Positions 12,177-26,159 of a stretch of 64,000 bases of DNA are shown piece after piece. This DNA is from Sipunculus nudus (Eukaryota; Annelida; Sipuncula; Golfingiida; Sipunculidae), in NCBI GenBank assembly GCA_026874595.1, contig CM049306.1, positions 56,479,519 through 56,543,518 on the forward strand. The letters are read 5' to 3'. A program made the translations under genes and the position numbers. Every line of letters begins with the position of its first letter. The stretch's first letter is position 1. The notes under the pieces are model-generated. The model ran no database searches, was not told where the DNA came from, and saw only the letters and a program-made list of their open reading frames with translations.

Positions 12177-15100
12177 TTAAGTATCACATGTTGCATTTTT
12201 CCTACATGTTTCATTAAGTATTTCTGTAATATTTACTTTTTTTAAGTTTTTATGAAAAACTAATGTGCACCTAGGGGTGATATGGACTTAAATTAATGAT
12301 AGTCATTTTTCATCTGCAGTGGCATTTATCACTTTTATTGGAGACACTCTTCAGGCAGCACAAGACTACACAAATATAAAACTAAAACAGGAGAAGGAGT
12401 AAAACAAATATTTAATCATGCTAATAGTCAGGGGACTGATATATGGGACTGTTTTTTCAGTATATATACCAGTGAAGGGGAATAGACCTGCTCTCAAACA
12501 GAGGGAACTTTATACTAGCTGGTTAAACATGACTGCTTCAATAACCTGCTCATTTTCCTAAATGCATCTCAAGTACAAAAGCAGAGAGATTTCCCTGGGA
12601 TCCTTAATGCAATTTCTGCAGCAGGTCAACTTATTTTTTTCTTCTGCTTAAGTAATGGTACTGCTTGAAATGGAGACTTTTTATGCAACAAGCCCAGACG
12701 AGGCAAAGTTTAGTCTTCAACTCAGAGCTTTATGTCTTCCTGGATAATGCGCGCCACTAAGACGATCCTTGCAGCCACCAGGAACATGTGCTCACTAATT
12801 ATTTTTCATGGACTTGATGGCTGTTCCGAGTTTTCTTTTATACTCAGTGCTAGAATCCTGATGATGGTGGATTGATGCAGAATCAAACTTTACAAAGCAA
12901 GAATTTTATCATGCTGGCACTAGTGGCAGTTTCAAAGCTCAGTCTTAATTTTAAAATGCTCTGTCTAAAATGGAGTCATCATCTATATATCATATATATT
13001 TTCATATATACTTTGTGTCTAAAATTTATACAACCCAATTTATTCATAAAAATCAGTCCTTTGTCATTAGTAGGCTTGTGAATTGGTTTAATTATTGATT
13101 CATATCCTTCAATTTAATTCTCGCTTCAATTCTAAAACAAGTTGTAAATTTCAGACAATTTAAAAACTGAAAGCAATTTTTGTAAATGGATGTTAGTGAA
13201 TTTCAGTAAATAAAAGAAAAAATGTTGCTCTCCCTCCCTTTGTTGCGGTCATATATGTTTCTATGCAAGTGGAGTGGTCCACCAGCAAACGTTTAAAGTA
13301 GATTTAGGTCATAGATTTTAGTAAAAAAACTTTGTCAACCGTGAACCACTCTGTCAGATTTAAGAGCTCACAGAGGACTTCAGGTGGTACATGCATTGAT
13401 TCTTCGATGCATTGTAACACTTCTAGTCTTTATTTGACACTTTCAGTAAAGTGAGCATGAAGATCCTTGAACAACAAGAAAATATATTTTATTAAGTCTC
13501 CTAAATATTAGGCTTACAATTATTGGAGCTGATAATAATCCAGTAAGAGTAAACTTAATCAAGATTTGAGGTTTTTGAAATGTAATTATTTTGTCTGGTT
13601 AACCTTGGTTTGCAAAGCCCAGTTTATTAATTAGCTAGCTTTATCTCTACCCTTATCAAAGTTAGTTCTTCATTTTTGATAACAAAGACAAATTTTCACA
13701 AAAATCCAATGAGGATCTGTCAGGATTTTCAGACTCTGTTGCTGTGACATAATTGTTTGATTGTTTAACCTTCAGTTTGGGTGCACCATGCTCCAGTATA
13801 CATATTATTACTAGAGGTTTTGTCTGAACTTATATTGACCCAGTACCCAAAGAAATGCTCAATTAATGTACACTATTGACGCAAATTACACAAATAAATT
13901 GAATAAAAGTATGCCTTAGATTGAAATCAGGCCAATCATGGTTGTGGCATATTTTTTAATCTCAGTGTTACAGCATATTCCTTTCATCATTTCCTTAACA
14001 GTTACCGAGTGTTAGGACTAGCAAGTTCTGTGATCATGATAATCTGTTCCTTATGCCTCAGCTGGCTGCCACAGAAGTTTTATAGTCATCTTGATCAAAC
14101 CTTAACACATTGACAGGTAGCCTGATTATTCTCAAGAAGGACCACATGGTCTGGTGGTAGGCGATTCCGGGTACACGTACATAATTTCATGGCTACAGGC
14201 TGAATAGGAACTTCAGGAATTCCATTAAGTGAATTTTTGCAAAATGTCTGACTCATCAAAACTGAAGTTTTTTCACCAGAGGTCACTGAAACACCATAAT
14301 GGATGACTAATACATCTCTAAAAATCTTTTAAAAAATTCATGAAATATTTAATTCTAGCACTCACAAAGTCACAAAATTTCAGAAAAGTGATAAAAACTC
14401 CAGAAAAATTTATGAATTTTTTCCCTTCAGTTTGAAAATCCTTTGTTCAATTTTCTCATTTAATGATAGGATTACAGGGCTTCCAATGGGAAGAAAGTTT
14501 GAAGATACCAGGAAGCTCAGGCCAAAATTTTGGGGAGTCTCACCTTAGTTTAGTGTCCCAAGCAGAGCTGATATATGTGTCCATTAGTTTGAAGGGTTAT
14601 GTAAAATGAATTTTTTTTTTTATTTTATGTAATTATCTTATTATATGATTAGAAATCCTGTAATTGTATGGATATTTGCTTAAAGCAAAATGTAAGCCTT
14701 AGTTATCAAAGCGGTGTTTATACAACTGACAGGTTCGGTTGAGGCACCTGGTAATGGTCAATGTCCCATCAGACACTTGGACACTTAGAACCAAGCATCC
14801 ACAAGAGATTTTGAGCATCAGCGATGCTTACCCCCAGTTCCTGAAGGCCCTGGGATTAGTAATACATTTAAATATGACTTTTTAAAGTGCCATGAGAAAA
14901 TCTTCCTATAAAATAATGCGAGTCTAGCATCTAATTTGTAATGTCCTTGGTCTGTTAGTCCTTTTTTAAAGTCCAGAAAAGGTTATAAAATTTTAATCTT
15001 CAGGTAAATTAACCCTATTCAGAATTGTTGTCACTTAATTTTCTTAAGAATCTGTGATGATTACTTTGGTCACATTGATGTAGGTCTGGCGACTTTTATG

Positions 15101-15624
15101 TTTAAATTAAAGACAGTTCAAGATTAAAAGACAGGTGAGGAGAAAATCTATTAGGATTCTACTGCTCAGTATTTTCTGTATAGCTGAGTTTAATTCAAGA
15201 GAAAGTCTTTGATGTGTGCCTATAGAAGCATCCATTAAATTCCAGATTATATGAACATCCTCTTTCAGGGGCTCTTTCGTAAAACTGTAATGGCCCTGAA
15301 ACAAGCATGCTGAATATTGAAAGAGACTAAGTTCATTTTTCACAGAAGAGTAAATAATTATTTTGGTTCACTGATTAGTGAAGGTTAATCCTCATTTTTC
15401 GTCTTTTTTTAACATAGTCACTTTCAGATTCTGTTGCAGAATCTAAAATTAAATTTTCAAGACTTGATGCAGGTTAAATATTTATATTTCTGAAATTTAC
15501 ATTCTCAGCGATTATATGACATGTATCATCAGTGATAAATAGTCTTTGCTCAAATATAAAAAGAAAATAGTATAGTGTTCTGTATGTATTAAAGGAGACT
15601 ATTGTTACAGAGCACAGTTCAACA

Positions 15625-15641
15625 CATATATATATATATAA
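15625..15641. repeat. (AT)n microsatellite
   Basis: An uninterrupted AT dinucleotide tract in otherwise unremarkable intron. Confidence 0.9.
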
Positions 15642-17689
15642 ACTTGTACACAGGATTATACGTTATGAGAAGATTTTAAAAAATTTGAAACATCGGAAGA
15701 AAAATGGACTTGTATCTGGAGAATTGTATTATCAAATACAGAAGAACTTGTAGAATTTTGGGACAAAATGCTGGATTATGAATCTTTTCATTTTTTCATG
15801 ACAAAGTAAAATTGAATAATAAATATTGATAATAAATGTTGAAAATTTTTAGAAGGACTAAAATACAGAGAAATAAGGATTTTAGGCCTTCAAAGGAACC
15901 TGACTTGAAAGTGAAACTATGAAAAACGAGTTGTGGAAATTATGGGTTGTGGAAATCTAAGTGGAATAAAAGCACTGTATGATGAAATACATAGAACTGG
16001 GAGACTGTAGGATGTCAGGAGAACTGCTAGATACACACTCATGCAAGGAAGAACCACATAATCATAGGAATTCAGGATATATAATAAAAAAATAAATTTG
16101 GGAAAATTTACTGCAGTATCCACTGGATAATGGAACATGAAAATAAAAAGGCCCTCTAGAATGCCAGAAGAACTGAAGGATAACATGGAATACCATATCA
16201 TTTAGAGGAACCAAAGGTCACACAATGAGTTTTTGAAACATTTTACTCGCAAAGCTGAGTGTCTTCTTGTGAGGATACAGATGCAGACGGGCTTAAATTG
16301 CACACAAGGAAATCAAAAATACTGTGTCCATTTATGCGGTGCAGAGTGCAGTGCGGGGGCAGATACATTTTTTGGCAAACCGGGTACAGAAACACAAAAA
16401 ACGTTTGTGGAAACGCCATTTTTGAGAAGTCGTAAGACCTAGAAACCGCAATGACAAAGGTAAAATAAAATGGACAAACAGAAAACATATCCCCATCTGT
16501 ATCTGCATATGTATCTGCACACACACCCCAGCAGTACAAGTGCACACGCAGCTTAACGCAGGAAATTTATGTTTTTGAACTGATGGATTACCTCTAAAGT
16601 GCAGTGGATACTTACACTTCCAAGTTGATGTTTTCAGAATAGTATTCAGAATCTTCCAGCACAGGTCGGCACCATAGCTTGGTTCTTTCTAATAATCTAC
16701 TGGGCAGATGTGCAGACAGACCAATAGCCCATACCAAGATCTGCCTCTTAACTTTAAAAAAGAAATATCATAGAAGTCCATCAAAATCTGTTTCTCAAAA
16801 TTATTTTGAATGCAATAATCACACTTATTCATATTTGGTATCTTTATTCCTTTGTGTTGAAGCACACATTGGCTTCTTCAGATAGTTTCAACAGTGAAGG
16901 ACTGCCAATTTAAAGTATGTATGAAGGATTGTTTCATGTTTCAGAAAATCAAATTATCACCTGTACAACAGTTGAACAAGATTGTTAGTATTGTATTCAT
17001 TTAATGTGATGCAGAATTTTCTCTCACTATGCAGTGGCTATCAGATTTAACCCTATAATTGTTAACTTATTCATTCTTGATGTAACCTCTGGTTATATTT
17101 AAAGAGAATTGCGCATCCAGCAGGTGACAGTGTGATCCATTTACTCTTTACCTTCCCCACCTCTCTATTTGTCTTGGTTTTGGGCAGAAAAGTATTATTG
17201 TTTGTCATCTATCATGACCTGTGAAAGCTCAGTTAACAAAAGCTGTCAGCTTGACATGAATTGATAGCTTTAGCTGCCAGAGACAGACAAAACTGTTAAA
17301 TATCTCTGTTTGGTTCTTTATGTTATCTTGCTGTCAGATGTTAGGACACAGTTCAGGATTGATTGTTTTGTGCATGAGAATTAAGACACGTCATGTTATT
17401 TTGCGATCTGATAGTACTTTTTTTTTTTAATTTTTGCATGATTTTTCTGAGAGAAGCATTATTGCATACAGCATAATTTTCTTGCAAAAAAGCCATAAAA
17501 TAATGCTTGATTTTATTGCTTTCCCTAAAATCAGCATTACTTCTGAAAAAGTATTAAGGTCAAAAAGCATGTAACAACCTTGAATATCTCCTTTCTTCAC
17601 TGACTACATAGCTATTTTATATTTAAACCCCTGTAGATAAGTCTGCCACAAGTTGCTTTTAGTAAATAATTTTAGTAATTTTAGTATTT

Positions 17690-18085
17690 ATTACATCTAT
17701 TTGGGAGTTTCAATGTTATAACCGTTTTCCTGTTAGAATAATATCCAAGACATATATCTTTTGATGTTTTAGCCTGTGGGTGGTTCTAGTAATTAATACA
17801 TCTATTTGGGAGTTTTAATGTTTTAACCGTTTTCCTGTTAGAATAATATCCAAGACATATATCTTTTGATGTTTTATCCTGTGGCTGGTTCTAGTAATTA
17901 TTACATCTATTTGGGAGTTTCAATGTTATAACCGTTTTCCTATTAGCAGCATATCCAAGACATATCTTTTGATGTTTTAGCTTGTGTGGGTGGTTCTGGT
18001 AATTATTACATCTTTATGATCTATTTGGGAGTTTCATTGTAATAACCTTTTTCCTATTGGCAGCATATCAAAGACATATATCTTT
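17690..18085 (+). repeat. Tandem array, 105-bp unit, about four copies
   Basis: The phrase ACATCTATTTGGGAGTTT recurs at 105-base intervals, with anchors at 17694, 17799, 17904 and 18009. Each unit contains AACCGTTTTCC, CCAAGACATATATC and GATGTTTTAGC. The first two units are most alike. The fourth carries a 10-base insertion and more changes. The array stops about 30 bases before MITE copy 2. Confidence 0.9.
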
Positions 18086-18116
18086 AGATATTTATTTCGC
18101 TTTTTAGTCTAATTAG

Positions 18117-18612
18117 AGGGACATAATCAGGAGCAATATTATTCCTATTCTTTCACACAATCAGTTCAGTTTTGCTTTATACAAATGTTTCCCAGCAAAA
18201 CCATTCCAGCACACAGTCTCATTTCCTCGCATATGACGGTTTAACACCATGTTATAACCCTGCGTGTTGGCAAACACAGTTTGTTTACCATAACAAGGCC
18301 CCGTGACAGGAGGTCCGATTAAGAGGGGCAGCACGCGGTGGTTCAGCCAGCAGGAACATGCATTACATATTTTTAGCCAATTCAGTCAGATGTCTCCTTA
18401 TTGGCATGTGATGTGGCTCCGCGCAGCCTGCGGCCCAACCCACTGTGTTTATGTTTACACCTGCAATTGCGCCCGGTTCATTGTTTTTAACACTCGTGTA
18501 CAGGAGTAAGCAAACGGTTTCAAGGCAATATTTTGGCAGGTAGAGATTTATTTTAAAAGAAAGAAACTATTTTCTTGTTAACTCAACTTGCTTTATAGGT
18601 GATTGAGCCCCT
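18117..18612 (+). mobile_element. TTAA-flanked MITE, copy 2 (496 bp)
   Basis: Same family and orientation as 11683-12176. The left end is AGGGACATAATCA and the reverse complement of the right end is AGGGGCTCAATCA. The right target site TTAA (18613-18616) is intact and the left is TTAG (18113-18116), a one-base change. The two copies have diverged by many substitutions, so both insertions are old. The 68-codon frame at 18303-18509 lies inside and has no counterpart in copy 1. Confidence 0.85.
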
Positions 18613-20177
18613 TTAAGCAATCTGCAGCCATATTGACAGTTGTTCAGGTTGATCGCATTAATTTTCTCATTGTTACAAATAAAGCACAATTAACATTTCT
18701 TGAATTCACCTAAACCTGCAGGAAAGATTATTTGTTTACAAATGCATTACAGAGATAAAAGAAAATGTACAACAATAAGGCATGCTTTAAATAGCAGAAA
18801 CTTTTCATAATGGTAGTGATTTTGAAACACCTTGGGACCTTACATAATTAGAATATTGGCAGTATGTGTATACTCATGAAATAATTAAAGACCTGCAGGT
18901 TTTATACAGGTATAATTGATATATTAGCATGACTGTTCCCCTGAGAGTTGGGGGAAAAGTATGGCAAATTAAACATTGAAACATGGTATGGAATCAAAGT
19001 AAACAAAGATAACATATACTGTGACAAGTCAGCCTGAACATTTATAAAATAAAAGACAAAAGAAACTGTAGTTAAAGGTTTATATTAACTTTTGTGATAA
19101 CTATGGGGCTATAGTATAGAAAGATAGCCTTTTAATGACTTCTTTATCAGAGAATAGATTACCGGTATATAGAACATATTATGCATATGAGTTTGAATCT
19201 TTATTACATGTTATGTGGAGTGCTGACAGGTCATATAACCTTGATTTTTCAATGTTTCATTTGCCTGCTGGATAACTCATTGCAACATATACATTTATCA
19301 AGATGTACTATAATAGTCCTGCAAAATAAATTTTGCCTATAGCAAACTGACAGAAATTACAAATTTGGTACATCCATAGTCATGGACTTTGATAAATTAA
19401 AGTTTGAAAACTTAACAGTGTATCTTGAAATTTAAAACATAATCTTTAAGCAATTTTAGCCATTCAGATAGTTTAGGTAAATATTCATTAAATTTCTGAT
19501 CATATCTTCAGCTTTACTTTTTAATGATTTTAATTCAGACATTCTTTTTTTATATACATTTTTACTGAAGTTTCTACAAACTTCATTTGAGAAATACTTT
19601 CCATTAAGTAAAAGTGAATATATTTGAAATTTGTATTTGTATTCCTTTTCATTAAATATTAGTACTACTTTATCTAATCAAATTCAGTTTGGTAAGTCCC
19701 CATGAATTGCCTTGCTGAATATTTTCATGTTCCTGACAGGGCACCTTGGACAATACAATGCTTGTGTTTGGTATTGAAGGCAAGATATTTATGTTTGATC
19801 CTGAAGTTTACGGTCCTGTTTTTTCTTTACTTGGCAAGTCACAGGTGACTCGTAGAAGTGGATAACATGGCCACCTCCTTCAAGCTTTGTTTATGGAGCT
19901 ATGAAACAGCAGTATATTCCGTTTAAATCCTGTCAACACTTCATTGATGTTTCTACAGAGGTGGTTGAGATCCTTTAACGCTTTCCTGCAGTTGATTAGG
20001 GGCCACTTCAAGTACATGCAGTGTTTTTAAGCTCAGGGAAGAGGTTGATATAAACTGACTTAGTTTACTGTGTACAGTGCCTGCCATGGGGTTGGATAGG
20101 TTATGTTTATTTACCAATGTCTCTTATCTTATCTGCTTGTTTATTTGTACGTAAAATGTATATCACAGGGTCATGGC

Positions 20178-20553
20178 TAGGGTTTGGACGGTTACCGGTG
20201 TACGGTATTATCACAATACCTGACAATTACGGTTATCATACCGTCAACATTCTTATTATCGCAATACCACGATATCAATTTTTATTCACGATTTTGGTTC
20301 ACAAGCAAGCCCTTGAGGTTTAAAATAAATTTATTTCAAAGAATCACATTTATTTTTATAAACAATAGGTATTTGAATACAGGCGTGTGGGTGGAACCGT
20401 GTGCTTACAGACTTCGGGATTAGTCGGAAATGTCTGCGTGTTGGTGTTTCATATATATTTATATATAATTAAAAATATTGCGATATCACGATATATTGCA
20501 ATAAAATTTGAATAATTATCATGATATCAAAAACCCATATCGTCCCAACACTA
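20178..20553. mobile_element. hAT-type MITE with perfect 8-bp target duplication (376 bp)
   Basis: The element begins TAGGGTTTGGACGGT and ends CGTCCCAACACTA, imperfect inverted termini of the TAG-GTTGGGACG type. It is flanked on both sides by the identical octamer GTCATGGC (20170-20177 and 20554-20561), the 8-bp duplication expected from hAT transposases. The interior is rich in ATCG, ACGGTATT and CGATATC motifs. It has no transposase frame and must be mobilised in trans. Confidence 0.9.
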
Positions 20554-22780
20554 GTCATGGCTGTATGTCAGGTGTATTTTATTGAGAGATAACCTCTTAT
20601 TAGGGCTGAAGGTCAAACAGGTAGCATATTTTGGAATGTGCACTTGAAGGGTATTGTTCAACTTGGATTCAAGGACATGTTATCATTGTAACAATTTACA
20701 TTATGGTCTTCAGTAGAACTATTTGTAATGTTGCATTCATGCAGGTATAGCCCTCTTAACCATTTAAACACATTTTTGATGCTGACTAAAGAACTGATGG
20801 TCATGTTATGTAACCAACCTAAGTAAAACACAGTTACACAGTGAAAATTATTAAATTTTCCTATATTTCTGGCTGAAAATTCCTATATATAAACACCTGT
20901 ATTTATGTCTCAAGTCTTACTTTGAAATTCCAATATTTCACAGGAGCCAGGTGGAAGTCCTGCCTGAATAAAGAATAACTTGAATGCTTTAATTCATTGT
21001 CAGGAGTTATTTTGAGGTAAAAACCCTGAAATGCCTCAAAATAAGGTACATGAGTATACTTAAGCCATTTGTTTGTATGCATGTACATCTGTTTCCCAGC
21101 AAGTGACTATCAGTGATGCTGTCATCTGGTGCAAAACATTTGTATAATTAAAAACTGGTTGATCTCCTAATGATTATTTCTGCTACACATGTTCCTTGAA
21201 TTAATTAATCTCCTTGTTGTTATTATTATCTGAAGAACATAATGGCACAGAGTAACAATCCCGAGTCAGTTTTGTGCTTGAGACCTTGGCTGTCATTTTA
21301 TTATTCAGCAGTTCACACACTCAGCTGGTTCATGCTGCTTGCCATGTATGTCGAGGACCCCATGCATGTTAATCTTTGTCCATAGGGACATTTAGAGAAG
21401 GTGGGACTTGCCTTGAAGAATTCTTGATTAGCATTTAGTAAGTGCAGCCAGGCTCAGGTGTACCTTAGCTGTTGTCAGGCCACTGGGTCAGACGTATTTG
21501 ATTACTTTATAATGGCAGTGCTGTTATTGGAAATGTATTTATCTTCACCAGATTCAAATAAGTGTTAACTGCATATTAAACTAGAAATTTGCAGCCCGAT
21601 GGATGCATAGGCCTCTGCCATGGGAGAAAAATTTCAAAAACACTATGTGAAGACACGGGAGACACTCTGAGGTGCTGTGCCCTTGAGTGTGACCTTAACA
21701 GGTGACCGGGCCACACTGATGAGGAGAGACTTTTTGTGCATTCACTTATTTTTTGGCCCATATACCTAGGTTCATTTGTGCATAAGTGACTGTACATTTA
21801 CGGATATTCCTTGATGATGCTCTAAACTATGGGGAGACGCTGGACAACACCAAAATCTAATCGGCTCTCCCTTGGCCCATTCCCTTGACCAGTACTTAAC
21901 ATAGTGTATGTGTTGCCATGCATGGTAATGTGCACTTGTGTCAAAATCATATAATCAAGGCAAGCACCCGAGTCCACACATTTATTGTTGCCTGTTTCAG
22001 TCTTATGTACAGTAGGTTATAATTTGTACAGTTTCAACTGTTGTAATTTCATGAACATTACATTTTACATACTGTTTTCTGTGATTTTAACCTACAATTT
22101 TTCTACACCTTATATCATCCTTCAAAAGTTCTGAAATTGTTAAAAGAAATTTTTAGGCATTGATAACATTGTAGAAAATGATCAAAATATCATAGGCTTT
22201 TGATTGTATATTAGGTTAGCAGTTTGAAAAATAGTTAATAATTTTCTATTATTGTTGAATAAAAAATATAAATAGATGAAAACACAGAACTTTCAAGATC
22301 TTTCCTGGAAGTCTTGGATCTTATTTAAAAAGGTCTCTTTAAATGTCTTTTAACATCATGAAAGGTCTTGAAGTTTTAATCTTCAAGATATATATCAACC
22401 CTGCTAAATTTTTCTTGCAAGTGTACATGTATAAAAATTTTAGGTGTAACACAGTTGGAAACACAAATTATTACCTATAAGTAAATGTAATGGATATGCA
22501 CCATGCCCAGACATTAGTACATTCTTGACTTATTCATCCTTATTTCATGTCCATTTGTAGTCTTCAGGTACCATTGTTTACCATCTTGATTGGACTTTAT
22601 ATAGTTTATATATAAAGGCCCTACTTGAAAAGTGGTGCCTCATGGTGATCATACAGTCTGTCTTGCCGATCACCAGAGACGCTTTTATTTGCACAGTATC
22701 TCAAAAGAGAATATTTTTTTAACTTTCACAAAGTCACAGGGATGTGTGGTGCCTATAACAGCTATTGGCCTTTTGGATAA

Positions 22781-23370
22781 CAGACCTATCTAAAATCAAA
22801 TATGGCTGCCAGAACACAATCGGTGATTTTCTTTTACGTACATGCAGTATCTCAGAAAGAAAATGTTTCATCTTTTTGCAAATTCACATTTATGATTGGT
22901 GCCTGTGGGGGCTCCAGCCTGATCAATTACAGACCCATTGGAAATCCAATTAAGCAGCCAGGCTGTCATCTTGAAATTCTTTTCATCCACATTATATCAA
23001 GAATTGTTCCAGTATACTAGTAGTTGGTAATTTTTTACAGAAGACTGACACCCATGAGAGGATGTGCACAATTAAATTTCAGACCAGTTGGGAATACAGT
23101 GTTTCCAACAGGCTACAATCTTGGTATTCCTTTATGGGTATTATCTCAAGAAACCATTCAGGTAATTGTGAATATTTTATCAAAGACCCATCATATTCAG
23201 ATGTGCACTATAAAATTTCAGACCAATCAGAAATCCAATATGGCTACCAGGCACCAATCATGGAATTCCTTTTATGTGCATTATCTCAAGAATCGTTCAA
23301 ACATTTGTTTTGAAAATTGTACTGGAGAGGAGAGGATACATTTGCTTCTGAATTTCAGACCCATAGCATA
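22781..23370 (+). repeat. Diverged tandem array, 137-150-bp unit, five anchors
   Basis: A 'CAGACC...ATC.AAATCCAA' block recurs near 22781, 22930, 23080, 23219 and 23356. Each is followed by 'TTCCTTTTATG.(G/C)CATTATCTCAAGAA'-like sequence. Units are strongly diverged. Overlapping short frames at 22765-23371 encode parallel degenerate peptides only because the DNA repeats. This resembles the tandem cores of some molluscan Helitron-like elements, but I could not define termini. Confidence 0.7.
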
Positions 23371-26159
23371 AAAAATCCAGTAATTGAGGACCTTTTATGG
23401 TACCATGTTATTTCTAGTTTTAATTATGGATCTAGTATGATTAAAGGTGCTACACTGTTCATTATTTATTGTCAGGCCTGCAGTTCTGACTGTAATATAC
23501 TTCTCAGCAGGGTTCCAGGCATACTCAGCTACAATAGGTTTTGCTGAAGAAAGGCAAGAACTGTTTATATGAAGCTGTGAGAAGGATCTTTTTTGCCTCA
23601 TCATAACTTAATAACTGTAAAAATGTTACATTGAATAATATAGGATTCAGGGGGTCTAATTCTGTCCTCTAGCATCTTCACACAGGTGCCTCCAGGAGCC
23701 AGTGACCTTAACAGCGAGACTGTTTGCCCTTTCGAGCAGCTTCTTTGCCCAGAATACAAGCCTAAAATCCACTGTTCTTGCTTCCAATTTACTTCTGATT
23801 CTGGGCACTGTTGTCTATATAGGCCGGTTCACAATGCCACATATCACATGGCAAAATAATTATAGAGCATTGAACTGGCTGTTGCTGATTAATTACTTTT
23901 AGCTTGTGTGGCAATATTGCACTTCAATGCTTATTGTTGCACCGTCAGACTTGCGTATTTGCGTCATTTCTTTTATAAATCAATATAAAAGCACCATTAA
24001 TGTAGAAGCTGATGTTTTTATATTATAATGATAGAACCAGGTTTTTGACTTTATAACATTGTCACATATATTCATTCAAGTGAAAAACAAATGCTTATGT
24101 AAGCTGTTGCCATGGTAACCTGCATCCTGTTCCTCAAACCACAGGCTCTGTTGTCTTTATTTTAAAGAAAAAATTGTGGCTTTTAAATCAGAATGAGAAT
24201 GCAGGGAATTGAATTGCCTGTCACATGTGTGGAATTTGCTGCCGTTGCCATTGTTGCTACTGTCACTTTCAGAAAGCAGTTGTGATCCAGAGAGCCAGAA
24301 AATCTTATTTGTTTACTATTGGTTGGGAGGATCTTTGGGAGGCTACTTGCACCAGTGTCTGTGACACCATAACCTCTTCTATGGGATATAAAGAGCTTTC
24401 TGTAGCTGGGATTGAGTGTCATGTAAGAAAGTCTCACAGCAGATAAATATATCTCTGATAGTTGTAGAATATATAAACTCTTTGGCAGCATTGAGAATCT
24501 CTAATTAACATGCAGTTGCACCTGTGATTATTTAATCTACCCAGATTAATTCAGGAATATAAAAGAAATAATATGGAAATAATGATATAATTTATTTATT
24601 TTGATAATAAATATTGGTTCCAGCAAAGAAATACATAATTAATAATTAAGTAGCAACTTTATTTGATTAATTTAAACCAAGCTGCATCTTTTTATACCTT
24701 ATCAATGCAGTTATGGTAGCTCTATATAATGTAGTGTGACACAAACTGCTCGCATTAGGCCATGGCCATATTGATATGCACAGAGCAAGAAATTCAGATC
24801 CAATTTCAGCAGACCAAGTTTCACCAAAACAGATAATTTGTAGGATAATGCAGTTGAGCTGTAACAACTAATAGTTTTCACTCAAAAGCAATAAGCTGCT
24901 AGGGAGGTAACAAAAACCCCAAGAAATCTCTGGAGCAGTTTTTCTCTCACTTCTAAAAATAAGATCTGTTTCTAGTCTTAAGAAATATTTTGGTTTAAAA
25001 AATTGTTTACTGTAAAAATTAATAAAGTTTTATAATATAATTTTAATAATGAGTTGGTTAGTTTAATATCCTACTGATAGTGAAAGGTTGTTCCAACAAA
25101 CTGTAAGAATTAAGTTTTAAACATGAAAGGATTGTGAAGCAAAAACAAAAAACATCAGGACATATGTCTGTGAATATAATTTGACATAAAATGATTGGAA
25201 AAATTTATCCCAGTGTTAGTTAAGGGTGAGTTATTGCAGTCTCTTCTTTGAAATGTAAAAATGTTATCAAAATAAACATCTTTATCGGTTTAAGCAAAGC
25301 TCTACCAAGACAAATACCAACTAATGGAAAAGTGTACCTCTAAAATGAAAATCACGTGATTTTTTATTCTTAGAAAGAAGTATGGGTCCCAAACAGTGCT
25401 GACACCTTCAAGCTGTAGTAATCAAAGAAATGCCATTTTAACCTTAGACAGTTATTCCCTGAACTGCAGCTACCAGACCAGTATATCCAGGTAACTTTTC
25501 CCAGTTGATTAATCTTACGGTGGCTATACCATATACAGATGTACAAAAACACATTAGCATTTGTTTGTCTTGGTGCCTGGGGACAGATAAGCTGCTGCAG
25601 GGTCCATTCAACCACCAAAATGGAGGATTATGGGTGATGTACATGACAGCATCAGCCATAATCCAGTTAAAGCACCAGTTGGGCAAGGTGGATTTTTGAC
25701 TCTGCATCCTCATCTTCTTCATTCAGATGGAACAAATATTAACCGCACAAAGCAGGGCTGTTCCATAACTTTATCATGACTCGGCTTCAGCCCTTCCAAG
25801 CACCTAATGTTTCTTGATAGAAGAATAGGGCTCCAGTTTCTCAGAATGTATGGTACTATTGATACCATCTGTTTATAACTGCCATCGAACCAATGTGTTT
25901 GTGCCACATGGCCACTTGAGGCATGACACCAGACTCTTGTTGGATGACTTTTGCAGCAATTTATATGCATAATACTGTACAGTTTGACTTTACTTGAATT
26001 TGTAATTTATTATAACATCCCTTCTGTCATACATATAACTGACTGACTGATAGTGAAGTCTGGGCTCAAGCTAATTACTGGTCTCCTGAAAATCTGGCCC
26101 TAACTGGCTCCCTCAGCAATGACAAAGTTAGAAAGATAAAGTCAGTATACAGTTAAATA

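Noticed and set aside
11850-12245. Longest forward reading frame (131 codons)
   Set aside because: It overlaps a TTAA MITE, is not preserved in the sister copy at 18117-18612, and has no recognisable domain.
15590-16450. Purine-rich stretch suspected to be a decayed LINE reverse transcriptase
   Set aside because: No conserved reverse-transcriptase motif could be read in any frame; several stops interrupt each frame.
22765-23371. Overlapping frames with similar peptides
   Set aside because: The parallel peptides come from the 140-150-bp DNA repeats, occur in several frames, and are interrupted.
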